A stretch of 64,000 nucleotides of DNA from a bacterium (GTDB lineage Bacteria; Chloroflexota; Dehalococcoidia; Tepidiformales; Tepidiformaceae): NCBI GenBank assembly GCA_003577245.1, contig QEVS01000003.1, forward strand, positions 221,557-285,556, read 5' to 3'. Positions within the stretch are counted from its first letter, which is position 1. The number at the start of each line of letters is the position of its first letter. Shown one piece after another: positions 29,141 to 38,736 of the stretch. The notes below the pieces were generated by a model. That model saw only the letters and a list, made by a program, of their open reading frames with translations, was not told the origin of the DNA and did not search any database. The position numbers and the translations under genes are program-made.

Positions 29141-29183
29141 TCGCTCCAATATGGTAAGATGAATCTAGTTAGAGCGCCTGCCT
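29109..29183. repeat. 14-bp inverted copy of the tRNA-Gly anticodon arm
   Basis: TAGAGCGCCTGCCT of the tRNA (minus strand, plus coordinates 29109-29122) recurs on the plus strand at 29170-29183, just outside the tRNA 5' end and 80 bases ahead of the recombinase gene. It could be a remnant attachment site. Confidence 0.55.
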
Positions 29184-29260
29184 GTTGGCCATCCTCCGCG
29201 GTGACGGCAGCACAGGGTTCATAGAGCGTATAACTGAACGAGTCGGAGGATGTTGCCGCC

Positions 29261-30208
29261 ATGCCCGATGGCCCTTCCGGTCGCCCTGCAAATTCAACCA
29301 CCTGGACATTGTACCAGACCACCTTTCTGGATGACTTGCGAGCCCAGAATCTCTCAGCCAAGACTGCACAAACGTACGGCGAGGCGCTGCGGCAGTTTTC
29401 CAGCTTTCTCATTGAACGGGGCCGCCCCGTAGAACCGGCCTCGGTTACGGCGGACGACGTGAGGGGATACATCACGCAGCTCCTTGAGACACGGTCATCG
29501 TCCACAGCGCATAACCGCTACCGCGCCCTTCACCGTTTCTTCAATTGGCTCGTTGAACAGGAGTACCTGGATAACTCCCCGATGGCGAAGCTCAAACCAC
29601 CGAAGGTTGACGAAAAGGTGACGCCGATCATTTCGCCAAGCGACCAGGAGAGGCTGTTCAAGAGCCTGAACGGCAAGGACTTCGAGAGCCGCCGTGATCG
29701 AGCGATCGTTTCGATCCTCGTAGACACCGGGGCACGGAGGGATGAAGTCGCAAACCTGCGATGGTGTCCCGATCGACCGGAAACTAATGATGTGGACATA
29801 AGACTTGGGCAGCTTCGGGTTCGCGGCAAGGGCGGACGCGAGAGGATCATCCCAATTGGCACGAAGGCGAAGGCAGACCTCCAACGGTATCTGATTGCCC
29901 GCCAGGGGCACCGGTATGCCCACCTTTCCCAACTCTGGCTTGCGCGCAAAGGCGCGCTCTCGGACAGCGGCATCTACCAGATGATCCGGGACCGCGGCGC
30001 CGTTATCGGCCTCAAGCTCAAGCCACACCAGTTCCGGCATTCGATGGCTCATTCATGGCTGCTGTCTGGTGGCAACGAGACTGATCTGATGCGGCTCACC
30101 GGCTGGCAGTCGCGCACGATGGTCTCGCGCTATGCGGCGAGCGCCGGGACGGAGCGGGCCATCGCGGCGCACCGCGAGCTTTCTCCACGGGACCGGCTGA
30201 AAGCGTAG
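29261..30208 (+). CDS. Tyrosine recombinase / integrase
   Basis: A 315-residue XerC/D-like recombinase. An N-terminal SAM-like core-binding domain ([20 protein letters not shown] onward) is followed by the catalytic domain, with Arg in TGARRDEV, Lys in [12 protein letters not shown], HxxR in HQFRHSMA, a Trp in GWQSRTMV and Tyr in SRYAAS. CGGAGGA lies ten bases before the ATG. It lies next to tRNA-Gly and probably integrated the adjacent element. Confidence 0.9.
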   Translation: MPDGPSGRPANSTTWTLYQTTFLDDLRAQNLSAKTAQTYGEALRQFSSFLIERGRPVEPASVTADDVRGYITQLLETRSSSTAHNRYRALHRFFNWLVEQEYLDNSPMAKLKPPKVDEKVTPIISPSDQERLFKSLNGKDFESRRDRAIVSILVDTGARRDEVANLRWCPDRPETNDVDIRLGQLRVRGKGGRERIIPIGTKAKADLQRYLIARQGHRYAHLSQLWLARKGALSDSGIYQMIRDRGAVIGLKLKPHQFRHSMAHSWLLSGGNETDLMRLTGWQSRTMVSRYAASAGTERAIAAHRELSPRDRLKA

Positions 30209-30214
30209 GGAGAG

Positions 30215-30704
30215 ATGTCCTGCCATCCCTCAGGATCGAGATGGTGTCCATCAAGCTCGCCCCCGAGACAGCCAGGACTCGTTCGTGGACCTGGACGAGG
30301 GCGTTTTCTGGGTGATTGGCAAGGGGCGGCGCCAGCGACGCGTCCCCCTTGGCAAGAGCGCGAGGTAGGCGCTCGATTCGTACGTCTTCGCTCGCAGCCG
30401 GCATCCTAAGGCCGGCTCACCCTACCTGTGGCTCGGAGAGCGGGGCCGAATCGTGCCGAGCGGGCTGTTCCAGGTCCTGGAAAGACGCTGCGAACAGGCG
30501 GGAATCGCGAGGATTCACCCCCACCAGTTCCGGCACACATACGCGCACAAGCTGGTGCAGGCGAACGTCAACGACGCGGACATCATGTACACAGCCGGCT
30601 GGAAGGACCGCGGAATGCTAATGCGGTACGGTGCAAGCGCCGCAGCAGAGAGGGCGATTGAGGCTTCTCGGCGCGCCAGCCCTGCCGACCGGCTGGCTGA
30701 ATAG
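30215..30704 (+). pseudogene. Broken tyrosine recombinase (C-terminal half)
   Basis: Translated pieces match a recombinase catalytic domain: LRIEMVSIKLA at about 30229 in one frame, then FVDLDEGVFWVIGKGRRQRRVPLGKSAR in the next frame, interrupted by an in-frame TAG at 30366-30368. The frame continues as ALDSYVFARSRHP and ends with HPHQFRHTYAHK and RYGASAAAERAIEA. A frameshift plus an amber codon and a missing N-terminus make it nonfunctional. It is similar to but distinct from the intact recombinase upstream. Confidence 0.8.
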
Positions 30705-31021
30705 CCCTGCCAACTTATGCATCCAGCTGGTGGCGAGATATCGTGACTGGTGGACCGGACACAAGACGTGCCTTCCAGGTAATCCCTGGTTGTTTGATGC
30801 GTGACGGCAATCGACGATGAGAATGATGGTGTCTTCTTCGCATGATCGGTGCGGCGCGCGAAGCCATTCTTGCACACTAATTGACTTGCATTGAGCACGA
30901 GCGCTGTGGTATGCTTGTAGCATCATATTTAGGCAACCGACAATGAGCCTGCTACAAGGCCGTCGGCATCTTCTGTCGCCCTTCCAAGCGGCGGATAGAT
31001 GCTGCCGGAAAGTAGCAAAGC
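30705..31021. other. Intergenic region with candidate promoter and small inverted repeat
   Basis: No convincing gene. ATGCT-TGT-AGCAT at 30911-30923 is an inverted repeat overlapping a possible -10 (TATGCT at 30910-30915, with TTGCAT 18 bases upstream). It would drive the replication module downstream. Confidence 0.35.
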
Positions 31022-31297
31022 ATGGCTCGAATCAATCCTTCATCACTGGCAAGTCAACGTGCCCGCATTGGTGCATACGCACTCCACGCAAAACATGACT
31101 CCAAAGAGATAACCCGGAGGGCCCGCGCCGCGGCGGACGCGCGGTTCTATGACCAGGTTGACCCGGACCGGGTCCTGGACCCGTCGGAGCGCGAACGGCG
31201 GGCGGAGTTTGCCCGCAAGGCGCACTTCGCGCGAATGGCCCTGAAGTCGGCCCAGGCCCGGTCCGGCAAGAAGTGCAAGACAGGCGGCGCGAAATGA
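31022..31297 (+). CDS. Small basic helical protein of the mobile element
   Basis: A 91-residue, Arg/Lys/Ala-rich protein with mostly helical character and no recognised domain. GGAAAG precedes the ATG. It overlaps the primase-helicase start by an ATGA junction, so the two are probably translated together. It could be a DNA-binding accessory protein, but nothing in the sequence proves that. Confidence 0.6.
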   Translation: MARINPSSLASQRARIGAYALHAKHDSKEITRRARAAADARFYDQVDPDRVLDPSERERRAEFARKAHFARMALKSAQARSGKKCKTGGAK

Positions 31298-34194
31298 GCG
31301 CGCGCACGGAATTGCACAGTCTGTTCCATCACATCTACGGTCACGTCAGCGGCACCATTGGCGTGTTTTCAGGGAAGCGAGCACCCGGCGGTGGGAGGCT
31401 CTTGCAACCCCGCGATGCGTACTTTGACTACCCGGCGGAGATAGACCAGGTCACAGCATGGCTCGTGCGCGAGTCCGCCAACGGGCGTGAGGCGTTCATG
31501 TGTGCTCATCTCCTCACCAGAAGGCAGCGTACCAAGGAGAGCGCTGCCCTTGTTGCCGCCCTCTATGTGGACGGGGATGGTGCCGAGGTTCCCGCGGACT
31601 TCCCGCAGCCCACGGCGATCGTGCAGTCGAGCCCGGGCAAGAAACACTACTACTGGGCTCTGTCACGGGCGGCCGAGCCACAGGTGGCGGAGCGGCTGAA
31701 CAAGCGGCTCGCCTATGGCATGAACGCGGACAAGTCCGGCTGGGACCTCGGCCAGCTCCTCCGGCCTCCGGGCACCGTCAACCACAAGTATGAGGAGCGC
31801 CCTCAGGTTGTGCTGCTCTCAGTTGAGGAGGGCCGCTCGTGGGACCCGGAAGAACTCGAGCGCATCCTGCCCAAGGTTCCACCTGGCGGCAAAGGGACGA
31901 AGCCGCGCGCAAGGCACCGAAGGCAGTCTCGGCTGGAGCCGCCCGTCCCGCTCACCGGGGACGACTTGCGCACCTGGCACGGGGAACTGCCCGTGCTGCG
32001 CGAGGATGGTGATGTTGACCGTTCGAGGAGTCTCTTCGCGATGGGAGCGGTCCTCGCCCGGCGTGGGGTCCAACCTGCCGACATTGTGAAGGCTCTTGCG
32101 GAACGGGACCAGAGCCTGGGCTGGGAGAAGTACACGGATCGTGCCGACGCCGAGGTGCAATACGGCCGGATCGTCGACAAACTGCGCGAAGATTGCGGCG
32201 AACACGCTCAACGGACGGCTCAACTCGGCGAGGAGATCTTCACCGAACTGCGCGCTGCCGCACACCCCGAAGAAATCGTGCAGCGAGTCCTTGACGACAA
32301 GGATCTCCTTCTCGGGCTTGCCCTGGCTGCAGCACAGGACGAAACGGCCTGGGATGCCCTTGTCCTGAACCTGGGCGGGCGGTGCAAGCGTTCGGTCCTG
32401 GAGCATCTCACCCGTGCCGTGAAAAGGACGCGGGCGACACTCGCGGCGATTGCCACCTCGCAGGAGGCATCGGCCCCGCCTTCCCGCATCCTGGACTGCC
32501 TGCCTGACGCCCCCGTTGGCGACAGAGCCATCGTACCGCCGGGATGGGTGCTTGGTCCTGATGGGATCAGCTATCGCCGTGGCTCCGGCCAGGGCCACCG
32601 GGTCGTGCCCTCCCCGGTGGTGATCATGTCAGGAGGCAAGGACGTTGAAGACCGTACCGAGTTCCTGGAAATCGCATGGGTGCTCGACGGGTCCTGGACG
32701 AAGGAGACCGTCGAACGCAAGGTGGTCGCCAGCGGACGAGAGATCGTATCGCTTGCCTCCGTCGGTTTTCCGGTCACGTCTCAGAACGCGGGCGAACTGG
32801 TCCAATACCTCAGCGAGTACGAGGCCCTCAATCGCGAGCACTACCCAAAGACGCACGTAAGCCATCGCCTGGGCTGGCAGGGCGACGAAGGCCGCGGCGG
32901 CTTCCTTCTGGGCCACGAGCTCATCGCCCCCGGTGATGGTCCGCCAACTCAGTTCAGGGGCCGAAACACAGGGGATGCGCAGGTTGCCCGCGGCTTCAGT
33001 TCGAGTGGCTCAGCCGAAACGTGGACTGGAGCCGTAGCTGCTATACAAGAGTACCCAACGGCCATGTTCACCCTCTACGCCAGCATTGCTCCGGTGCTCC
33101 TTGGCGTCCTTGATGTACAGAACTTCGTTGTGGATCTCTCGTATGGGACTTCATCCGGAAAGACGACCGCCCTGCGCGTGGCCGCTTCCGCGTGGGGCTC
33201 TCCCGACGAGAGTTCAGGCGCCTCGCCCATGATGTCCTGGGACACGACGAGGGTTGCCATCGAGCGTGCAGCCGAGATCTTGAGTCACCTGCCCCTCATC
33301 CTTGATGAGACGAAAAGAGCGAAGTCTCCTAGAGACGTGAGCCGGGTCATCTACGACTTCGTGTCCGGGCGGGGCAGGGGCAGGGGAGCGCCTGACGGCA
33401 TGCGACCGGTGGGAAGCTGGCACGGGATTCTGCTCTCGACGGGCGAGGCGCCTGCCACCAGTCTTACCGAAGACGGAGGGACTCGGGCCCGAGTCATCAC
33501 CATCTGGGGCCCGCCGTTTGGCGCCACGGACAGGTGTACGGGGGATGCCATCCGGAGGCTCAACGAGGTTCTTAGGCAGAACTACGGCCATGCTGGCCCG
33601 GCAGTCGTCCAATTCGTCGCCGAGCACCGCGAACGTTGGGATGAGTTGCGCGACCGTCACCGTGAGGCAACCAGGCGCTATCTCGATCAAGCTGGCGACA
33701 GCGAAGTCGCCGGTCGCCTGGCACCGTGCGTGGCAGCAGTGGAAGTCGCTGCTCAGGTGACACACGAGGCGCTTGGCCTCGATTGGCCCCTCGATGCAAC
33801 GTTTGCCGAGATCTGGTCTGCGATCAGTCGTGAGCTGCAGGATGTGGATCGGGCTGAGGCGGCCCTTCGCCTGGTGGTGGACTGGGCCGTCGCCAACCAG
33901 GCGCGCTTCTACGGGTGCGATTCCGACGGCGAAGAATCTCCGGTCGAGCACCTGGGCCGTTGGGACGCCGGAGACAACTGGTCGCATATAGGCTTCGTCT
34001 GGAGAAACCTCAAGGACCTGCTCCAGAAGGAAGGCTTTGACGCGGAAGCTGTCCGGCGGCAGTGGCGCGAGCGGGGATGGACGCTCAGAGACCGCGAAGG
34101 GAGGGACATCAACGTTCGCATTGGCCGAGGGACCTCCCGTGTCGTGGCTGTGAAGCGCGAGGTTGTGGAGCAGTACGTATGCCCACAGGAATAG
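31294..34194 (+). CDS. Primase-helicase replication protein (RepB-type primase plus DUF927 motor)
   Basis: A 966-residue protein. The N-terminal ~230 residues resemble archaeo-eukaryotic-type primases of mobile elements: ALYVDGDGAEVPADFP with a metal-binding Asp pair, VQSSPGKKHYYWAL and LLRPPGTVNHK. A primase C-terminal-like linker follows (residues ~220-310). The C-terminal DUF927 motor has Walker A GTSSGKTTALRVAASAWG and Walker B-like LPLILDETKRA. The start at 31294 gives an ATGA overlap with the preceding ORF. It probably primes and unwinds DNA at the adjacent iteron cluster. Confidence 0.85.
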   Translation: MSARTELHSLFHHIYGHVSGTIGVFSGKRAPGGGRLLQPRDAYFDYPAEIDQVTAWLVRESANGREAFMCAHLLTRRQRTKESAALVAALYVDGDGAEVPADFPQPTAIVQSSPGKKHYYWALSRAAEPQVAERLNKRLAYGMNADKSGWDLGQLLRPPGTVNHKYEERPQVVLLSVEEGRSWDPEELERILPKVPPGGKGTKPRARHRRQSRLEPPVPLTGDDLRTWHGELPVLREDGDVDRSRSLFAMGAVLARRGVQPADIVKALAERDQSLGWEKYTDRADAEVQYGRIVDKLREDCGEHAQRTAQLGEEIFTELRAAAHPEEIVQRVLDDKDLLLGLALAAAQDETAWDALVLNLGGRCKRSVLEHLTRAVKRTRATLAAIATSQEASAPPSRILDCLPDAPVGDRAIVPPGWVLGPDGISYRRGSGQGHRVVPSPVVIMSGGKDVEDRTEFLEIAWVLDGSWTKETVERKVVASGREIVSLASVGFPVTSQNAGELVQYLSEYEALNREHYPKTHVSHRLGWQGDEGRGGFLLGHELIAPGDGPPTQFRGRNTGDAQVARGFSSSGSAETWTGAVAAIQEYPTAMFTLYASIAPVLLGVLDVQNFVVDLSYGTSSGKTTALRVAASAWGSPDESSGASPMMSWDTTRVAIERAAEILSHLPLILDETKRAKSPRDVSRVIYDFVSGRGRGRGAPDGMRPVGSWHGILLSTGEAPATSLTEDGGTRARVITIWGPPFGATDRCTGDAIRRLNEVLRQNYGHAGPAVVQFVAEHRERWDELRDRHREATRRYLDQAGDSEVAGRLAPCVAAVEVAAQVTHEALGLDWPLDATFAEIWSAISRELQDVDRAEAALRLVVDWAVANQARFYGCDSDGEESPVEHLGRWDAGDNWSHIGFVWRNLKDLLQKEGFDAEAVRRQWRERGWTLRDREGRDINVRIGRGTSRVVAVKREVVEQYVCPQE

Positions 34195-34217
34195 GTACGG
34201 GAAACACCCAGTTGACG

Positions 34218-34383
34218 GGAACAAGTGGAGCCGGCGGAGAACATGTTCAGCGTCTCCTGTTCCACTTGTTCCACCTGTTTTTCATATATATCCTCAAATG
34301 CAGGTCTACCACACACTTCAGCAGGGTTGTCCGCGTTGAGAGCATATATATTAAAGACAGTGGAACAGTGGAACAGTGGTACA
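34218..34383. other. Iteron-like cluster, candidate replication origin
   Basis: Three tandem octamers GTGGAACA, GTGGAACA, GTGGTACA (34360-34383) face two inverted copies TGTTCCAC (34258-34265 and 34267-34274). A related GGAACAAGTGGA (34218-34229) and the palindrome GAACATGTTC (34239-34248) lie alongside. AT-rich tracts (CATATATAT) lie between the blocks. This sits immediately after the primase-helicase gene, in a local drop of GC content. Confidence 0.7.
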
Positions 34384-34627
34384 AGACGGATGCAAATAAC
34401 CCGGATGATGGCATATTAGATAAAGGCTACGGGGATATCAGTCGAGTTAAATTATGCAATTTCTCTGTAATTTCCAAATCTATACATATGCAAGAAGATG
34501 CGTGTCCGACGCGTTGTTGTGTATCACCATGACCATGGGGTATGCTCATTGCAGGCGACCATTAACGTTCGTCACTTAGTTACCATAGGGCGTTTCAGCT
34601 CTTAATGACAAGAGAGGAAAGTGAGCT

Positions 34628-34894
34628 ATGAGATGCTTTTCGGTACGACACCAGAAGGCGAATTCCAGGGAATTGGAGGTCCAGGAGATCACCAGTCGCC
34701 TCCTCACATGTGTGGTCCGCGGGGATCGGCCACGCATAGGGGATGTTACCGCTGCACTCAGATTCTGCAGCACCATGGGGATGGCAAAGGGCGGACACCC
34801 CCCTGAATCAGTCCTCCATCGGCAGTTCCTGCTGCTCGATACGATCCTCACGCCCGTCCTCCATCTCTGGGCCCACGGCAGACCCGCCCGGTAG
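34628..34894 (+). CDS. Hypothetical small protein
   Basis: An 88-residue frame with a good ribosome-binding site (AGAGGAAA about seven bases before the ATG). The middle reads as helix-forming (ELEVQEITSRLLTCVV, then IGDVTAALRFCSTMG). No family is recognised. It precedes the HNH gene on the same strand. Confidence 0.4.
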   Translation: MRCFSVRHQKANSRELEVQEITSRLLTCVVRGDRPRIGDVTAALRFCSTMGMAKGGHPPESVLHRQFLLLDTILTPVLHLWAHGRPAR

Positions 34895-34977
34895 GAGGGT
34901 CGTTGCACCGGGAGCCGCACCCGGCTCAGCACCGCTGAAGGCGTCGACAGCCTCTAACTCCTCAAGGAGGACGAGGT

Positions 34978-35649
34978 ATGTCACGTTCACCCGCTCAGGA
35001 ACTTGATTCACAACACGGAAGGGCAGAGATCCCGGATGGGGAACTGCGGCGCCTCTACCAATCCGGACTGACCTTGCGCGAGCTCGCTGTGCACTTCAAC
35101 CGCAGCGAGGAGACCATCCGCCGGCGCATGATTGCTGCACGCATCCCCAGGAGACCTCGTGGCCAACCGCTGGGAAAGCACCTCCCCAACGGTGGCCGCA
35201 CCAAGGACAAGAACGGATATGTTCTCGTGAAAGCAGACAGCCACCCCAATGCGAACAGCGGTGGCTACGTACGTGAACACCGGCTTGTGATGGAAATGGT
35301 ACTCGGCCGCTACCTCGAGCCCGCGGAGGTTGTCCACCACATCAACGGTGACAAGCAGGACAACCGGCCCGAGAACCTTGAGCTGTTTGCCTCCCAGGCG
35401 GAGCACAAGGAACAGGAGATGCTCGGGAACTCCTGGGCGAAAGGCGACGTGGGCAACCCAAAGCGCAGACACCGGAAGCGCCGCACACCGTACCGGATCC
35501 TCGAAGATCTCCAGGCGCTTGCGAAGTCACTTGGCCGCCCCATCAGGCGGACAGACCTCCATCCCCCAAACCCTTCATACAGGGCGGTTGCCCGTGCCTT
35601 CGGCTCGTGGCAGCGGGGAGTGGAACTCGCCACGACGGCGGAAGACTGA
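34978..35649 (+). CDS. HNH endonuclease with HTH and HNH-associated repeat
   Basis: A 223-residue protein. The N-terminal helix-turn-helix (LYQSGLTLRELAVHFNRSEE) is followed by the HNH core (REHRLVMEMVLGRYL, then VVHHINGDKQDNRPENLEL) and a C-terminal HNH-associated repeat (DLQALAKSLGRP, then YRAVARAFGSWQRGVELA). AAGGAGG sits seven bases before the ATG. It is a phage-type or homing endonuclease typical of mobile elements and likely nicks DNA near the element. Confidence 0.88.
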   Translation: MSRSPAQELDSQHGRAEIPDGELRRLYQSGLTLRELAVHFNRSEETIRRRMIAARIPRRPRGQPLGKHLPNGGRTKDKNGYVLVKADSHPNANSGGYVREHRLVMEMVLGRYLEPAEVVHHINGDKQDNRPENLELFASQAEHKEQEMLGNSWAKGDVGNPKRRHRKRRTPYRILEDLQALAKSLGRPIRRTDLHPPNPSYRAVARAFGSWQRGVELATTAED

Positions 35650-35697
35650 ATAATCCGCGGAGACGAGCGAAGGGGAGCTGACAGTGGCCGCTCCTTG

Positions 35698-36714
35698 TCA
35701 GGATGCCAGTTGGTCCTCGAAGGGCATCGGGAGGGCCGGGACGGCAGCCCGCAGTTCGCTCTCCTGGAGGTGGTCGACGTATCGCTGCGTGGTGGTGATG
35801 CTGGAGTGTCCCAGGAGCCGGGAGACGGCCACGACATTCCCTCCCGCTCGGAGGCAGCGGATCGCATAGGTGTGCCGGAGGGAGTGCGGGGTGACCCGCT
35901 TGGCGGAGATCCCGGCACTCTGTGCCACCTGCGAGACCATGCGGCAGAGGCTCCTGGTACTCAGACCGTGGTCCTGCCTCCGGCCCGAGCCGCGATCGTT
36001 GGCGAGGAGGAGCGGTCCCTGGTCGCCCAGGTAGCGGCCCGTAGAGGTGATGAAGTCCCGCAGCAGGGCATCGACTTCAGGACCGATCGGAACCACCCGG
36101 TCCTTTCGTCCCTTCCCCTGCCGGACGAAGAGCACGACGTCGCCATCGTGCTCTTCGACGATGTCGGCGATCGCGAGTCGCGATGCCTCCGCTACCCGGA
36201 GCCCCGCTCCCAGGAGAAGACCGAGGAGCGCCTTCTCACGCTTCCCTGGTGCCGCCTCCAGCATGGACGAGATCTCCTTCTCGGTGATCACGCTGTACCG
36301 CCGCCGCACTGTGGCCCTCGGCGTGCGGAGGGCAGTGGCGATCACTTCTGAGGGGAGGTAATGGCCGCCCATGCTCCCTGTCCAGGTCAAGAAGGACCGG
36401 AGCGCGGAGAGGGCCTGGGCCTGCGAAGACGGTGAAAGGCCCGAGCCGGTGACTGAGGCGCGAAACGAAGAGAGCTGCGCACCGGTGAGCATGGACGGCG
36501 GAACCCCTCCGAAGAGCTCACCGGCGCGACGGAGGTGCCGGGCGTAGGCCCTCCGGGTCCCGTCACTATCGATTGCTGAGGCAAGAAACCCCGCCACAAC
36601 TTCGTCCCAGGAACGACTGAAAGCAGGTGTGATAGAGGTGGGTAGTATCTCACTACTGCTCACAAGCCGTGTCTGAGAATATTCATTCTCAGATCCTTGC
36701 GCTGATTCGTCCAT
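35698..36714 (-). CDS. Tyrosine recombinase / integrase (second, opposite strand)
   Basis: A 338-residue recombinase. The SAM-like domain lies around residues 35-125. Catalytic residues are Arg in GAGLRVAEA, Lys in QGKGRKDRVVPI, HxxR in HSLRHTYA, His in LLGHSSITTTQ and Tyr in RYVDHL. It is complete and distinct from the recombinase at 29261-30208. Its C-terminus faces the HNH gene, so it may define the right end of the element. Confidence 0.92.
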   Translation of the reverse strand: MDESAQGSENEYSQTRLVSSSEILPTSITPAFSRSWDEVVAGFLASAIDSDGTRRAYARHLRRAGELFGGVPPSMLTGAQLSSFRASVTGSGLSPSSQAQALSALRSFLTWTGSMGGHYLPSEVIATALRTPRATVRRRYSVITEKEISSMLEAAPGKREKALLGLLLGAGLRVAEASRLAIADIVEEHDGDVVLFVRQGKGRKDRVVPIGPEVDALLRDFITSTGRYLGDQGPLLLANDRGSGRRQDHGLSTRSLCRMVSQVAQSAGISAKRVTPHSLRHTYAIRCLRAGGNVVAVSRLLGHSSITTTQRYVDHLQESELRAAVPALPMPFEDQLAS

Positions 36715-36829
36715 ACTTCACTTCCTTCTCATATCAATTCTACCAGAGACTGCATAATTAACTCTACTCTTGTCGATGATGCATGGTGTCACAGTTGATT
36801 GTCGTGTGGATTGTTGTGTGTCATTGAAG

Positions 36830-37834
36830 AACACGTTCGGCGACCGTGGCTCCACCTGAGACGTCAACCCCCAGTTCGACCCCACCCACCCCCTCTACAA
36901 GGACTTCCCCTGGGTCACCATCGAGGAGATCAAAGTCGGCGTTCCGGAGCCCCACGTTGATCAGTTCCGCAAGGATCCGACCGGCTGCACGACGAAGTAC
37001 CTCAGCGAGCCACCACCGCAGGAAGGCGGTTTCTTCGAGATCCCGCACAAGCTGGACGAGGCCGTGAACCGCGACCTGCCGTCTCTCGTCGCCACCCTCC
37101 AGGTGTTCACGCGCACGAACGGCCCGCAGGTGCACCGCTTCGCCACCAGCATCATCGCCCAGCTCCTGCCGTATGGGCCGGAGTTCCAGTACCACATGCA
37201 CGGCGACCCGGGACTCAAGAACGACGCCTTCTCTGTCTGTGTCTGCCACTCAGTTGGCGAGGGGAAGTGGGTGTTTGATGCGGTCTCCGGGCAGGAGCGG
37301 GAGGTTGCGAAGGTCGTGGTGGACGGGGTTATCAGTTGGGAACCCAGGCCCCTGGCCCCGGTAGACCTCCTCAACGTTGACGACGTTGTCCTCCAGCTGG
37401 TGCGGTACTACGGCATTCGGCGGGTCACCTTCGACCGGTGGAACTCCGCCGGGTCCATCCAGAAGCTCATCCAGGCCGGCATCCTGGCGGAGGACATGAG
37501 CTTCTCCCGCAGTCAGCAGTACGACATGTACCGCAATCTGCGGATGCTGGTGTACAACGACCTGTTTGTCATGCCGCCGGACGAGGACGTGGTGAACGAG
37601 CTCATCTACCTGAAGGACGTAGAGGGGAAGATCGACCACGACCTGTACGTCAAGGACAGGTCAGACGGGGTGGGGAGGGAGTGGCATTTCGCAGAGCGGT
37701 CCGGTCGACGGCAAAGGTTGGTCCCCTCACCGGCCCGGGTAGCTCACGCAAGGGAGGTCGCCGCCAAACGCTATCCCGCGGACCTGTCACGTCGCGCGAA
37801 CGCACGTTCTCGGAAGGTGCCGCACGGCTCCTGA
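36830..37834 (+). pseudogene. Phage terminase large-subunit remnant (nuclease half)
   Basis: The frame through 37064-37834 has features of a terminase nuclease (RNase H-like) domain: GEGKWVFDAVSG, then VVDGVISWEP and YYGIRRVTFDRWNS. The frame extends upstream as DVNPQFDPTHPLYKDFPW, but is broken by a TGA at 36857-36859 preceded by TFGDRGST, where an intact homologue would have Trp. The ATPase half is missing and the C-terminus looks frame-shifted. It is a decayed prophage relic. Confidence 0.65.
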
Positions 37835-38261
37835 TGGCCCTGCAGATCTAACTCGGGACTCCCGCGCATTTGGTCACGATCTTGGCTGACGGCAGTCAAG
37901 GCAGGGTCTGGCGGAATCTTGACCTTGCAGAGGGCCTTTCTCTGGTCGTGGACGCGAGGCAACACCTCCCGGCTCAACAGGGTCAGTCGGCCGATCATAA
38001 CCTCATGGCCAAGGCCGCACAGTAGAGTAGGGGTCTGTCCGGGCTCCACAGCGGGGCATTCTGGACGCGTGGTTTTCGATCATGGCTTCCTGCGGAGATG
38101 TGAAGAACGTAATCGGGCACCACTGGCTGGTCCGTGACGCGGCGAAGAAGGGCCCGGCGTGCCTATTACGACCGGCCCACCGAATCGACATCGTGGACGT
38201 GCACTTCGAGCCGAACCGCGAAACCACCAGCTGCCTTGTCTACCGACGGGGAGCGTTCCGT

Positions 38262-38504
38262 TCAAACAGCGGCTGGAAGCGTGTGCTCGATTGCGACCTC
38301 CTCTGGTGGTGGTGATGAGGCTGGCCTGGCGCGGAGAGCCTTGATCGGCTCTTCGCTGACGGAGCGACGGGTGACGAGCCACTCGTCATTCTGTTCGGCA
38401 TGGGCGGCTCCGATGAGCCGTAGGGCTGCGTCGCGCGATGTGAAGGCGCAGACGGCAAGGATGCCCGGGCCGACAAAGGAGAGAACCCGTGCGCTCGCCC
38501 CCAA
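38262..38504 (-). pseudogene. IS256-family transposase C-terminal remnant
   Basis: The minus-strand frame reads CAFTSRDAALRLIGAAHAEQ, then NDEWLVTRRSVSEEPIKA. This resembles the end of mutator/IS256-type transposases, where a (D)RLVGAVLAEQHDEW-like stretch and an ERRYL-type segment close the protein. The catalytic domain is absent and no terminal inverted repeats were identified. Confidence 0.5.
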
Positions 38505-38686
38505 CGAGATGGCCTACGGTGTCTTCATCCTTGCGTCCTGCACGCAAGTGGCGACGGGTCACAAGAGAGGGCTCGAAAGCCAGCGGTGTCTGGTGCTTTA
38601 GATGCGGCCGCGCGGCATTCGGAATGGTCATCATGGGCGCCGGTATGCCATTCAAGTGCTGTACCCGACCCCAGACCCAGGGTCCC

Positions 38687-38736
38687 GGTCGGGGCGCCGC
38701 GATTCGAATGCGCGACCTCTTGAACCCCATTCAGGT
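38687..38736 (-). other. Degenerate tRNA-Pro(GGG)-like 3' fragment
   Basis: The minus strand carries CCTGAATGGGGTTCAAGAGG (an anticodon arm with GGG), then GTCGCGCATTCGAATCGCGG (T arm with mismatched stem) and CGCCCCGACC (acceptor 3' strand). The 5' half does not complete a cloverleaf. It looks like an attachment-site duplicate or decayed tRNA rather than a working gene. Confidence 0.5.
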
